From NCBI RefSeq assembly GCF_001442805.1, contig NZ_CP011131.1, forward strand, positions 1,488,001 to 1,552,000: a stretch of 64,000 nt of DNA, given 5' to 3'. This document shows positions 10,206 to 18,664 of the stretch, piece after piece. The notes beneath the pieces are model-generated. The model ran no database searches. It was given only the letters and a program-made list of their open reading frames with translations, and was not told the origin of the DNA. How positions within the stretch are numbered: the first letter of the stretch is position 1; each line of letters starts with the position of its first letter. Made by a program: the position numbers and the translations under genes. The stretch is from Lysobacter gummosus. GTDB lineage: Bacteria > Pseudomonadota > Gammaproteobacteria > Xanthomonadales > Xanthomonadaceae.

Positions 10206-12254
10206 ATGAACACCACCATTGCTTCCAGCTGGCGCAACCTCGGCATCATCGCCCACGTAGACGCGGGCAAAACCACGCTCACCGAACGCCTGTTGTGGAA
10301 AACCGGCGCTATCCATCGCATGGGCGAAGTCCACGACGGCGCGACCACCACCGACTTCACCAGCATCGAGAAAGACCGCGGCATCACCATCGGCGCCGCG
10401 GCCGTGCAGACGCGCTGGACGCCGCAAGGCCAGAGCGAACATCGCCTGACCATCATCGACACGCCCGGCCATATCGACTTCGCGATCGAAGTCGAGCGTT
10501 CGCTGCGCGTGCTCGACGGCGCGGTCGCCGTGTTCAGCGCGGTCGATGGCGTGCAGCCGCAATCGGAAACCGTGTGGCGCCAGGCGCGCCGGCACGGCGT
10601 GCCGCTGATCGCGTTCGTCAACAAGATGGATCGCGTCGGCGCTTCGTTCGAGCGCACGCTCGCGCAGATGCGCGAGAAGCTCGACGCGGTGCCGTGGCCG
10701 CTGGGCCGGTCGGTCGGTATCGAAAACGAGCTGCAAGGCTGGGTCGATTACGTCGCCCGCGACATCGTGCTGTGGGACCAGGACAACCACTTGTCCCGCC
10801 GTCCCTGGAACGACGACGAGGCGCGCGAGTTCGAGCCGCTGCGTCTGCGCCTGATCGAAGCGGTCGCCGATCACGACGACGAACTGGCCGAGGCCTTCCT
10901 CGACGCGCGCGCCATCGATGCCGGGCTGCTCAAGGCGGCCTTGCGTCGCGGCACGCTCAAGGGCGCGGGCACGCCGGTGCTCGGCGGTTCGGCGTTCAAG
11001 AACAAGGGCGTGGAAACGCTGTTGGATGCGATCGTCGATTACCTGCCTTCGCCGCTGGATCGGCCGTGGGTGCACGCCGAAAGCGAACGCGGCGAAGTCG
11101 CGCTCGCGCCGGATGCGTCCGGGCCGCTGGCCGGCTTGCTGTTCAAGATCGTGCACCAGGAACACGGTGCGCTGTCGTTCGTGCGCCTGTACTCGGGCAC
11201 GCTGCGGGTCGGCGATACGGTGTGGGCGTCGCGTCGCGACAAGCCGCAGCGCGTCGGCCGCCTGGTCGTGGTCCAGGCCAATCGCGGGCACGATGTCGAT
11301 GTCGCCTATGCGGGCGAAATCGTCGCGATCCCGGGTTGGAAGGACGCGGTCAGCGGCGAGAGCCTGAGCGATACCGGCGAGCGGTTGGTGCTGGACACGA
11401 TCCAGGCCCAACCGGCGGTGTTGTCGTGGCGCCTGACCGCGGGCAAGTCGGGCGATCTGATCCGTCTGGGCCAGGGCTTGGCGAGTCTGGCGCAGGAGGA
11501 CCCGTCGTTCCGCGTCGGTACCGATTCGGAAACCGGCGAGACCTTGGTGTGGGGCATGGGCGAACTGCATCTGGACGTGATGGTCGAGCGCCTGCGCCAG
11601 GAGTGGAACGTCGAGGTGCGCACCGGTTCGCCGCGCGTGGCTTATCAGGAAACCCCGAGCCGCGCGGTGCGCGGGATCGAAGGCAAGCTGTCCAAGCAGA
11701 ACGGCGGCACGGGGCAGTTCGCCCGTGTGGTCATCGACGTGGAGCCGCGCGAAGACGGGCAGTTCGAGTTCGTCGATCGCACGACCGGCGGCGTGGTGCC
11801 GCGCAACTTCGTCAACGCGACGGAAAAGGGCTTGCGCCTGGCGTTGGCGGAAGGGCCGTTGGGGTATCCGGTGGTCGGTTTGACGGTGATCTTGACCGAC
11901 GGCCAGACCCACGCGGTGGATTCGTCCGAACTCGCGTTCCAACGCGCGGCGGGCGATGCGCTGAAGGCGGCGCTGGCAGAAAGCGGCACAACGCTGCTCG
12001 AGCCGGTGATGGCGCTGGTCATCGATACGCCCGCCGGCAATGTCGGCGACGTGGTCGGCGATCTGCAACGCCGCTCCGGCCGCGTGCTCGGCATCGAGGA
12101 CAAGGGCCTGCGCACGGACGTGACCGCGCGCGCGCCGCTGGCGCAGTTGTCGGGTTACACGACCGCGTTGCGGTCGCTGACCCAGGGCCGCGCTTCGGCG
12201 TCGATGGTGTTCAACGGCTACGAGCAGGCGCGCAGTGCGCCGAAGGCCGCGTAA
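10206..12254 (+). CDS. Elongation factor G paralogue (FusA2-like translational GTPase)
   Basis: From ATG 10206 the product is 682 aa; a GTG at 10194 would add four residues. GTPase motifs are AHVDAGKTT, DTPGH, NKMD and GSAFKNKG. Domains follow the EF-G order, ending in domain IV/V with GDVVGDLQRRSGRVLGI and a C-terminal YTTALRSLTQGRASASM segment. EF-G hallmarks such as GVQPQSETVWRQA separate it from TetM-type protection proteins. It is shorter and more divergent than housekeeping EF-G and is not next to rpsL, rpsG or tuf, so it is probably a second copy. Paralogous EF-Gs can serve in ribosome recycling or confer drug tolerance; neither is shown here. The attenuator-like leader upstream is unusual for this family. 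Confidence 0.85.
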   Translation: MNTTIASSWRNLGIIAHVDAGKTTLTERLLWKTGAIHRMGEVHDGATTTDFTSIEKDRGITIGAAAVQTRWTPQGQSEHRLTIIDTPGHIDFAIEVERSLRVLDGAVAVFSAVDGVQPQSETVWRQARRHGVPLIAFVNKMDRVGASFERTLAQMREKLDAVPWPLGRSVGIENELQGWVDYVARDIVLWDQDNHLSRRPWNDDEAREFEPLRLRLIEAVADHDDELAEAFLDARAIDAGLLKAALRRGTLKGAGTPVLGGSAFKNKGVETLLDAIVDYLPSPLDRPWVHAESERGEVALAPDASGPLAGLLFKIVHQEHGALSFVRLYSGTLRVGDTVWASRRDKPQRVGRLVVVQANRGHDVDVAYAGEIVAIPGWKDAVSGESLSDTGERLVLDTIQAQPAVLSWRLTAGKSGDLIRLGQGLASLAQEDPSFRVGTDSETGETLVWGMGELHLDVMVERLRQEWNVEVRTGSPRVAYQETPSRAVRGIEGKLSKQNGGTGQFARVVIDVEPREDGQFEFVDRTTGGVVPRNFVNATEKGLRLALAEGPLGYPVVGLTVILTDGQTHAVDSSELAFQRAAGDALKAALAESGTTLLEPVMALVIDTPAGNVGDVVGDLQRRSGRVLGIEDKGLRTDVTARAPLAQLSGYTTALRSLTQGRASASMVFNGYEQARSAPKAA

Positions 12255-12294
12255 GTTTCATGCTGTAGATAAGTGCGGTACGCAGAAAGGGAGA

Positions 12295-12320
12295 GGGGCC
12301 GGCATGCCGGCCCCTTTTTT
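12295..12320 (+). terminator. Terminator after the EF-G paralogue
   Basis: A perfect 20-nt palindrome, GGGGCCGGCATGCCGGCCCC (12295-12314), is followed by six T residues, 40 bp after the stop codon. Confidence 0.85.
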
Positions 12321-12373
12321 GTTTGGGATTGCTTTCGGGATTGCTTGTTTGCACATGGCCCGCGTTCGCTTTT

Positions 12374-12464
12374 GCTCGTCATTCCCGCGAAGGCGGGAAT
12401 CCAGGGCTTCACCGCGGCATGACTCTGAAGTCTCTGGATTCCCGCCTTCGCGGGAATGACGAGC
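12374..12464. repeat. Paired inverted GTCATTCCCGCG repeat
   Basis: A perfect inverted pair of 31-bp arms, GCTCGTCATTCCCGCGAAGG... and its complement, separated by about 30 bp. Each arm itself contains the dyad ATTCCCGC/GCGGGAAT. This repeat family recurs at 16024, 18541 and 57821. It lies between convergent genes. Confidence 0.85.
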
Positions 12465-12535
12465 AATAAAGAGGGGCCTCGCGGATGAATTCATTGCGAG
12501 CCAGGCAAGCGCCCTACCTCAACTACGCAGCGACC

Positions 12536-13552
12536 TCACCACCCAGCCAACACCAACTTCCCGATCGTCGTCCCCGACTCCAATCGCCGATGCGTCTCGC
12601 GCATGTTCGCCGCATCGATCTTGCCGAGGGTTTCGGTATGCGTGCCCTTGAGTTCGCCCGCGTCGATCAACTGCGCCACGCGATCGAGAATCTTGCCCTG
12701 TTCGACCATGTCCGGCGTCTTGAAGCGCGGCCGGGAGAACATCATTTCCCAGTGGATGCCGATGCACTTGGCCTTGTACGGGTCGCCGATCTTGAGCGCG
12801 CCGGAGGGCTCCACGATCAGTCCGACATGGCCCTGCGGCGCCAGCACTTCGCCCAGCGTTTCCCAATAGCGGTCGGTGTCGGCCAGATTCAAGGCGGCAT
12901 CGATCTGTTCGAAGCCCAGCGCCTTGAGTTGCGGCGCCAGCGGCTGGCGGTGATCGATCACGTGATCGGCGCCCATCTGCCTGCACCACTCGACGCTTTC
13001 GCTGCGCGAGGCGGTGGCGATCACGCTGAAGCCGGCGCGCTTGGCGATCTGGATCGCGATCGAGCCCACGCCGCCGGCGCCGGCGATGATCAGCAGCGAC
13101 TTGCCGCGGCCGCCGTTGTCCGCATCGAACGGCATGCGCTGGAACAGCAGCTCCCAGGCGGTGATGGCGGTCAGCGGCAGCGCCGCGGCCTGGGCCGCGC
13201 TCAGCGAGGCCGGCGCGGCGCCGACGATGCGCTCATCGACCAGATGCAGTTCGCTGTTGGTGCCCGGACGGGTGATGTCGCCGGCGTAGTAGACGCGGTC
13301 GCCGACCTTGAAGCGGGTGACGTCTTCGCCGACCGCTTCGACGATGCCGGCGGCGTCAAAGCCCAGCACGCGCGGCTGCGCTTCCACCTGCGGCTTGGGC
13401 GAGCGCACCTTGGTGTCGACCGGATTGACCGAGATCGCCTCGACCCGCACCAGCAGATCGTGGCCGCCGGCGGTCGGCGCGGGCAGTTCGACATCCACCA
13501 GCGATTGCGGATCGTCGATCGGAAGATAACGGGTGAGGGCTACGGCTTTCAT
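12536..13552 (-). CDS. Zinc-type alcohol dehydrogenase-like / quinone oxidoreductase family protein
   Basis: From the ATG at 13552 (MKAVALTRYLPIDDPQSL) the protein has 338 aa, normal for MDR-superfamily oxidoreductases. It shows the N-terminal GroES-like fold and the NADPH-binding motif GAGGVGSIAIQIAK, with HVIDH further on. The catalytic Cys/His zinc ligands and the four-Cys structural zinc loop of true alcohol dehydrogenases are not visible, which fits the zinc-independent quinone oxidoreductase branch. The electron acceptor is unknown. The frame is open further upstream, but this start gives the canonical N-terminus. The gene lies downstream of the SGNH hydrolase gene on the same strand, 107 bp away. 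Confidence 0.87.
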   Translation of the reverse strand: MKAVALTRYLPIDDPQSLVDVELPAPTAGGHDLLVRVEAISVNPVDTKVRSPKPQVEAQPRVLGFDAAGIVEAVGEDVTRFKVGDRVYYAGDITRPGTNSELHLVDERIVGAAPASLSAAQAAALPLTAITAWELLFQRMPFDADNGGRGKSLLIIAGAGGVGSIAIQIAKRAGFSVIATASRSESVEWCRQMGADHVIDHRQPLAPQLKALGFEQIDAALNLADTDRYWETLGEVLAPQGHVGLIVEPSGALKIGDPYKAKCIGIHWEMMFSRPRFKTPDMVEQGKILDRVAQLIDAGELKGTHTETLGKIDAANMRETHRRLESGTTIGKLVLAGW

Positions 13553-13659
13553 TGCGAACTCCAGACTGCGTGGGAGGGGCGGGCCGGCATCGATGCGTCG
13601 ATGCCGGATTGTGCGGGAAAGAATCGAAGGGTTCTGCGAAAAACGGACAGGTGTCCGCG

Positions 13660-14907
13660 TCAACGCGGGGCGAACAACACCGCTTCGTCGATGGCCTCGG
13701 CCATCGCGCGATAACCGGCGTCGCCCGGATGCAGGTGATCGCCGGAGTCGTAGGCCGGCAGGAATCGCGCCGGATGCGCGGGGTCGCGGGTGATCGCGTC
13801 GAAATCGACCACCGCATCGAACTCGCCGCTGTCGCGGATCCAGGCGTTGACGGTCTGGCGCACCTTGTCCTTGTCGGTGTTGTAGTAGCCGCTGATCGGC
13901 GAATCCGCCAGCGCGCCTTCGAACGGCGTCAGCGTGGCGCCGACGATGCGCAACGAATTCAGGCGCGCACGCGCGATCAACTGGCGATAGCCGGCGATCA
14001 GGCGCTGCGCGCTCATCGGCGCGCGCTTGGGTTCGAAGCTGCTGCCGGGCCAGCCGATGTCGTTGATGCCGAGCAGGACGAAGACGGTGTCGGCCTTTTG
14101 CCCGAGCACGTCGCGCTCGAAGCGCGCCAGCGCGCTTACGCCCATGCCGTCGTTGAGCACCTGGCCGCCGGAAATGCCGGCGTTGAGCACGGCGACATCG
14201 CGCTGGGCCAGACGCGCGGCGAGAAAGTCCGGCCAGCGCCGGTTCTGGTTGGGCGTGGACGCGGCGCCGTCGGTGATCGAATCGCCGAGCACGATCACGC
14301 TGCGCGTCGCCGCCGGCGCTTGCACATACACGCCGCTGAGGAAGGGGCGGGTCTGGATCGTCTCGCCTTGCAGTTGCGCATCGGCGGCGCGGTTGCCGGA
14401 GGTGAGGTAGGCGTCCTGGCGGCCTTCCCAGTGCAGGGTCTTGAGCGCGGTCGTCTGCGGCAAGTACAGGCTGACCGCGACTTCGCCGAGCGCGGCGACA
14501 TCGAGCGCGATGGGATCGCTGAGCACCGGCGCGCCGGGCTGGATCGTCACCGACGGCTGGCCGCCGAAGGTGATCGCGCGATCGCTGCCGGCCTGGATGC
14601 GAGCGCCGCCGCCGCTGCGGGCGATGTGCGCCGCGCCGATGGTGACCGGCTGGTCGCCGTAGGCGTTCGACAGCTCGATGCGCAGTTGCTTGCCGCCGAG
14701 GCTGACCCGCGCGACCTGGCGCACGGTCTGGTTGCGCAGCTGCGCCGGCGCGCCGTTGGGCAGGACGAAGCCGGCCGGCAATGCGGCCTGCGGGCTGGCG
14801 GTCCAGGTGCCGACCCAGCGCGTAGAGTCGGCGGCCTGCGCCGGGGCGGCGGCCAGGGCCAACGCGAGTGCGGCGGCGGCGAGGGGTTTGGGCAAGTGAG
14901 TGGTCAT
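13660..14907 (-). CDS. Secreted SGNH/GDSL hydrolase
   Basis: The 415-aa product has a signal peptide (about 1-25, ending AAPAQAA), a beta-rich domain of roughly 170 residues, and an SGNH hydrolase domain. Block I is VIVLGDSITDG with catalytic Ser at 210; GINDIG is block III; SGDHLHPGD near the C-terminus carries the catalytic Asp and His of block V. Family members are esterases or lipases acting on acyl or acetyl esters, and the two-domain form is common in secreted plant-polymer esterases. The gene diverges from a LysR regulator over a 131-bp gap with a perfect dyad, suggesting control by that regulator. Confidence 0.87.
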   Translation of the reverse strand: MTTHLPKPLAAAALALALAAAPAQAADSTRWVGTWTASPQAALPAGFVLPNGAPAQLRNQTVRQVARVSLGGKQLRIELSNAYGDQPVTIGAAHIARSGGGARIQAGSDRAITFGGQPSVTIQPGAPVLSDPIALDVAALGEVAVSLYLPQTTALKTLHWEGRQDAYLTSGNRAADAQLQGETIQTRPFLSGVYVQAPAATRSVIVLGDSITDGAASTPNQNRRWPDFLAARLAQRDVAVLNAGISGGQVLNDGMGVSALARFERDVLGQKADTVFVLLGINDIGWPGSSFEPKRAPMSAQRLIAGYRQLIARARLNSLRIVGATLTPFEGALADSPISGYYNTDKDKVRQTVNAWIRDSGEFDAVVDFDAITRDPAHPARFLPAYDSGDHLHPGDAGYRAMAEAIDEAVLFAPR

Positions 14908-14997
14908 GGCCTGAATTCGTAAGACGTCGGGGATTCGACGACGCTCAAGCTAGGTTCTTCTGTATTGGCCCGGTAGAAGGCAAGATCGCATATGCTC

Positions 14998-15014
14998 CAT
15001 TCCATATTGGAATG
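14998..15014. promoter_or_regulatory. Perfect 7+3+7 dyad between SGNH hydrolase and LysR genes
   Basis: CATTCCA-TAT-TGGAATG. It sits 25 bp upstream of the LysR start and 90 bp from the divergent hydrolase start, the usual place for a LysR-type binding site or autoregulatory operator. Confidence 0.6.
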
Positions 15015-15038
15015 AGTGGGCGAGTTCCCGGGAGCCTC

Positions 15039-15944
15039 ATGGACACACTCCGCGGCATGCAGACCTTCGTCCGCGCGGTAGAACTGGGCAGCCTGTCGGC
15101 GGTCGCGCGCGAGCAGGGCAGTACCCAGCCGACCATCAGCAAGACCGTGGCCGCGCTGGAGCAGGAACTGGGCGTGCGCTTGCTTCAGCGCAGCACCACC
15201 CATCTGGCGCCGACCGAACAGGGCCGGCGCTTTTACGAACGCGCGCGGCGGGTGATCGAGGAATACGGCGAAGCGGTGGCCGACGCGCGCGGCCTGAGCG
15301 AAACGCCGGCCGGCCTGCTGCGGATCAGCGCGCCGGTCAGCGTGGGCGTGTTGCGGATGAATCGGCTGGTGCAGGAATTTCTCGCGCTGTATCCGCAGAT
15401 CGAGATCGAGCTGATCCTCAACGACCGCTTCGTCGATCTGGTCGAGGAAGGCATGGACGTGGCGCTGCGGCTCGGCGCCAACCTGCCGCCGAACGTGGTG
15501 GCGCGCCGCGTCGCGGTGTCGCCGCGCGGATTGGTGGCCTCGGTCGGCTATCTGGCGCAGCATCCGCGCATCGATGCGCCGGACGATGTGCTGGCGCACA
15601 ACTATCTGCGTTTCGCCTGGGCCAGCGAGAGTTTCGAATTGCACGGGCCCGGCGGCGAAGTGCGGCGGCTGCAGGCGAACGGGCGTTATCGGATCAACAA
15701 CTCGCTGGGGATACGCGAAAGTTTCCTGATCGGCGCGGGCCTGGGCCTGGCGCCGGCGTGGTTGGTGCAGGATCTGATCGACAGCGGCGAACTGGCCTGG
15801 GTGTTGCCGCAGTGGAAGGCGTCGGCGCATGAGGCGTATCTGCTGTATCCGGCGCGACGATATTTGCCGTTGCGCACGCGGGTGCTGGTCGAGTTTCTGC
15901 GCGAACGCTTGCCGCAGCTGCCGGGGTTTGTTGCGGTGGAGTGA
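15039..15944 (+). CDS. LysR-family transcriptional regulator
   Basis: The 301-aa product MDTLRGMQTFVRAVELGSLS... has the LysR N-terminal winged helix-turn-helix (VAREQGSTQPTISKTVAALEQ, residues about 20-40) and a C-terminal effector domain of the LTTR type ending PQLPGFVAVE. The ATG at 15039 gives the canonical N-terminus; the longer open frame is ignored. Family members bind dyads upstream of divergent target genes. The target here is inferred to be the SGNH hydrolase gene, and the inducer is unknown. Confidence 0.9.
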   Translation: MDTLRGMQTFVRAVELGSLSAVAREQGSTQPTISKTVAALEQELGVRLLQRSTTHLAPTEQGRRFYERARRVIEEYGEAVADARGLSETPAGLLRISAPVSVGVLRMNRLVQEFLALYPQIEIELILNDRFVDLVEEGMDVALRLGANLPPNVVARRVAVSPRGLVASVGYLAQHPRIDAPDDVLAHNYLRFAWASESFELHGPGGEVRRLQANGRYRINNSLGIRESFLIGAGLGLAPAWLVQDLIDSGELAWVLPQWKASAHEAYLLYPARRYLPLRTRVLVEFLRERLPQLPGFVAVE

Positions 15945-16023
15945 GAGGGGGCGGGCTTTTGTCGAGAAGGCGGAAGAGCCTTCACGCATGGAATTCGTCA
16001 CGAACGCATTACGTCCTTCCAAG

Positions 16024-16111
16024 CCGTCATTCCCGCGAAGGCGGGAATCCAGCGACTTTCGTGCACGTTCAAGGCAAGTCACTGGATTCCCGCCTTCGCG
16101 TGAATGACGAG
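16024..16111. repeat. Paired inverted GTCATTCCCGCG repeat
   Basis: Left arm CGTCATTCCCGCGAAGGCGG at about 16025 and right arm at 16082-16111, with a single change (CGCGTGAATGACG instead of CGCGGGAATGACG). It lies between the LysR gene and the MFS gene, which are convergent. Confidence 0.85.
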
Positions 16112-16162
16112 CAAAAGCGAAGGCGGCGATTCGCATCGGTGGGCTTCGGTCGAAAGTCGAAC

Positions 16163-17443
16163 TCAACCCGCAGCACAAACCGCAGCCGCTTCGCCTTCCT
16201 GCGCAGCCCGCGTCGCCGCCCGCTCAGGTGCATCCAACTTGGCCGCCCACACCGCCAGCACCAGCCCCGACAGCGTCACCAAAGCAGCGATCCAGGTCAC
16301 CGCGCCCAGCCCGGGACCGTGTTCGATCACCGCGCCGCCCAGCCACGCACCCAGCGCGTTGCCCAGGTTGAACGCGCCGATGTTCAAGCTGGAAGCCAGG
16401 TTCTGCCCGGCCGGATCGGTCTTCTGCAACACCCACAACTGCAGCGGCGGCACCGTCGCGAACGCGGCCACGCCGAGCAGGCCGACGAAGGCGATCGCGG
16501 CGATCGGGTTGTGCAGGGCGAAGGTCATCACGCCCAGCACCGCCGCCAACGCGATCAGCGTGCCGATCAACGCCGGCGCCAGACGCTTGTCGGCCAGACG
16601 CCCGCCGATCAGGTTGCCCAGGATCATGCCGCCGCCGAAGACCAACAGAATCGGCGACACCGCCGCCTCGCTGAAGCCGCTGATGCGGGTAAGAATCGGC
16701 TGGATGAAGGTGTAGACCGTAAACACGCCGGCGAAGCCCAGCACCGTCATCAACAAGCCCAGCAGCACCTGCGGATGCACCACCGCCTTCACTTCGCGAC
16801 GCAGCGCCACCGGCTCGGGCTTGCGCTTGTCCTTCGGCACCAGCGCGGCGATGACGACGGTCGCGATCAGGCCGATCACGGTCACCGCCCAGAACGTCGA
16901 GCGCCAGCCGTAGTGCAGGCCCAGCCACGCGCCGGCGGGAACACCGAGCAAGGTGGCGACGGTCAGGCCGGTGAACATGATCGAGATCGCGGAGGCTTTC
17001 TTGTCGGCCGGCACCAGGCCGGTCGCGACCACCGCGCCGACGCCGAAGAAGGTGCCGTGCGCGAGCGAGGTGATCACCCGCGCGATCATCAGCACGGTGT
17101 AGTTCGGTGCGATCGCACAGACGATGTTGCCGATGGTGAAGATCAGCATCAGCGCCACCAGCACCGCCTTGCGCGGCATGCGCCCGGTGGCGACGGTCAG
17201 CACCGGCGCGCCGACGAACACGCCCAGCGCGTAGCCGGAGATCAGCAGCCCGGCCGCGGCGATGCCGATGTGCAGGTCGGCCGCGACCTGCAGCAGCAGG
17301 CCCATGATCACGAACTCGGTGGTGCCGATGCCGAAGGCGCCGACGGTCAGCGCGTACAGCGCGATCGGCAGGCCTTTGCGCGCGCCCGGGCCGGTTTCGG
17401 GGACGGCCGGGGTGCTGGAGGCGGAGGAAGACGGGGCATGCAT
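16163..17443 (-). CDS. MFS transporter, DHA1/AraJ-like
   Basis: The 426-aa protein has about 12 hydrophobic segments. The first contains ALTVGAFGIGTTEFVIMGLL, typical of the AraJ/YdhP sugar-efflux and drug:H+ antiporter-1 branch, and the conserved loop GRMPRKAVLVALM lies between TM2 and TM3. It is an inner-membrane exporter; substrate unknown. It diverges from a LysR gene over 100 bp containing a perfect dyad, the common LysR-efflux pump layout, so induction by that regulator is likely. About 20 polar residues precede TM1. Confidence 0.87.
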   Translation of the reverse strand: MHAPSSSASSTPAVPETGPGARKGLPIALYALTVGAFGIGTTEFVIMGLLLQVAADLHIGIAAAGLLISGYALGVFVGAPVLTVATGRMPRKAVLVALMLIFTIGNIVCAIAPNYTVLMIARVITSLAHGTFFGVGAVVATGLVPADKKASAISIMFTGLTVATLLGVPAGAWLGLHYGWRSTFWAVTVIGLIATVVIAALVPKDKRKPEPVALRREVKAVVHPQVLLGLLMTVLGFAGVFTVYTFIQPILTRISGFSEAAVSPILLVFGGGMILGNLIGGRLADKRLAPALIGTLIALAAVLGVMTFALHNPIAAIAFVGLLGVAAFATVPPLQLWVLQKTDPAGQNLASSLNIGAFNLGNALGAWLGGAVIEHGPGLGAVTWIAALVTLSGLVLAVWAAKLDAPERAATRAAQEGEAAAVCAAG

Positions 17444-17521
17444 GGGGGCGCATCCGTGGAAAGATGCGGCAGTCTGTGCCGTTGCATCTTGTGGAAAAAC
17501 CCGCAGGATGACGAATCACTC

Positions 17522-17536
17522 TCAACGATTCGTTGA
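17522..17536. promoter_or_regulatory. Perfect 7+1+7 dyad between MFS and LysR genes
   Basis: TCAACGA-T-TCGTTGA, ending 7 bp before the LysR start codon. At that position a bound regulator would block its own expression while controlling the divergent MFS gene. Confidence 0.6.
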
Positions 17537-17543
17537 AAATGCC

Positions 17544-18458
17544 ATGGACCGCATCGCCGACCTGAATCTGTTCCTGCGGGTGCTCGACCTGGGCTCGATC
17601 AGCGCCGCCGCGCGCAGCCTGGATCTGTCGGTCGCGGTCGCCAGCCAGCGCCTCAAGCGCCTGGAGCGCGACCTGGGCGTGCGTCTGCTGCACCGGACCA
17701 CCCGCCAGTTGCACGCCACCGCCGAAGGCGTGGCCCTGGCCGAACGCGGCCGGGCCCTGATCGAGGAACTGGAGGCGCTGACCTCGGACCTGCGCCAATC
17801 CGGCAGCGAGCCGTCCGGGGTGTTGCGGGTGACCACCTCGGCCTCGTTCGGGCGCATGTACATCTCGCCGTTGCTGCCCGAGTTCCAGCGCCGCTATCCG
17901 GCGGTGCGGCTGAGCGTGAACCTCAACGACGAGCGCCTGGACCTGATCGCCTCGGGCATGGATCTGGCGATCCGGATCGGCCCGCTCGACGATTCGAGCC
18001 TGGTCGCGCGCAAGCTCGCCGACAACCGCCGCGTGCTGGCGTGTTCGCCCGAGTACCTGCGCCACCGCGTCGCGCCGCGGGTGCCGGAGGACTTGGCCGA
18101 TCACGAATGCCTGCTGCTGGTCGGCGCGCAGGGCCGCATGGAGTACTGGCGCGTGGTCGATGCGACCGGGCATGCGACGACGGTGCGGGTCAACGGCCGG
18201 TTGGAAAGCAATTTCGGCGAAGTGCTGCGCGATGCGGCGCTGGCGGGATTGGGGATCGCGCATTTCTCGGCCTGGCACGTGTACGAAGACTTGCGCGCCA
18301 GGCGGTTGGTGGAGGTGTTGCCGGGTTATCGATTGCCGGATACGGCGATCAACGCGGTGATGCCGCAGCGGCGGTTCGTGCCGTTGCGGGTGCGGGCGTT
18401 CGTGGATTTCGTGGCGGAGTCGTTTGGGGAGGTGCCGCCGTGGGAGCGGGGGAAGTGA
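17544..18458 (+). CDS. LysR-family transcriptional regulator
   Basis: The 304-aa product MDRIADLNLFLRVLDLGSIS... has an N-terminal helix-turn-helix (ARSLDLSVAVASQRLKRLER) and an LTTR effector domain with LRVTTSASFGRMYISPLLPE. The unusual start of the recognition helix, LSVAVASQRL, is of the DsdC/AaeR-like subgroup. The neighbouring divergent MFS exporter is the probable target; inducer unknown. Start chosen at ATG 17544 because the family N-terminus begins there. Confidence 0.9.
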   Translation: MDRIADLNLFLRVLDLGSISAAARSLDLSVAVASQRLKRLERDLGVRLLHRTTRQLHATAEGVALAERGRALIEELEALTSDLRQSGSEPSGVLRVTTSASFGRMYISPLLPEFQRRYPAVRLSVNLNDERLDLIASGMDLAIRIGPLDDSSLVARKLADNRRVLACSPEYLRHRVAPRVPEDLADHECLLLVGAQGRMEYWRVVDATGHATTVRVNGRLESNFGEVLRDAALAGLGIAHFSAWHVYEDLRARRLVEVLPGYRLPDTAINAVMPQRRFVPLRVRAFVDFVAESFGEVPPWERGK

Positions 18459-18540
18459 GTGGGGCGCTGTTGTCGATGGCGCTTGCTTCGTAGCCGTGGA
18501 CCGAAACTTGGTTCGCTCGGACCTTCGCCCTCCCTCCTAC

Positions 18541-18655
18541 CGTCATTCCCGCGAACGCGGGAATCCAGTGCCTTCCGTGCGAGAACGTTTGAAGTCTCTG
18601 GATGTTCGGCTCCGCCGAAGTAAAGCGGAGCCCGCGTTCGCGGGAATGACGAGCA
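18541..18655. repeat. Inverted GTCATTCCCGCG repeat with an inserted hairpin
   Basis: The left arm starts at 18541. The right arm (CTGGAT...CCCGCGTTCGCGGGAATGACGAGC) is interrupted at about 18605-18631 by a small hairpin-forming insert (TTCGGCTCCGCCGAA). Otherwise it matches the copies at 12374 and 16024. Confidence 0.8.
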
Positions 18656-18664
18656 AAAGAAGCC

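Noticed and set aside
10206..12254. TetM-type ribosomal protection protein
   Set aside because: Carries EF-G hallmarks (GEVHDGA, GVQPQSETVWRQA, GSAFKNKG) rather than TetM-like ones.
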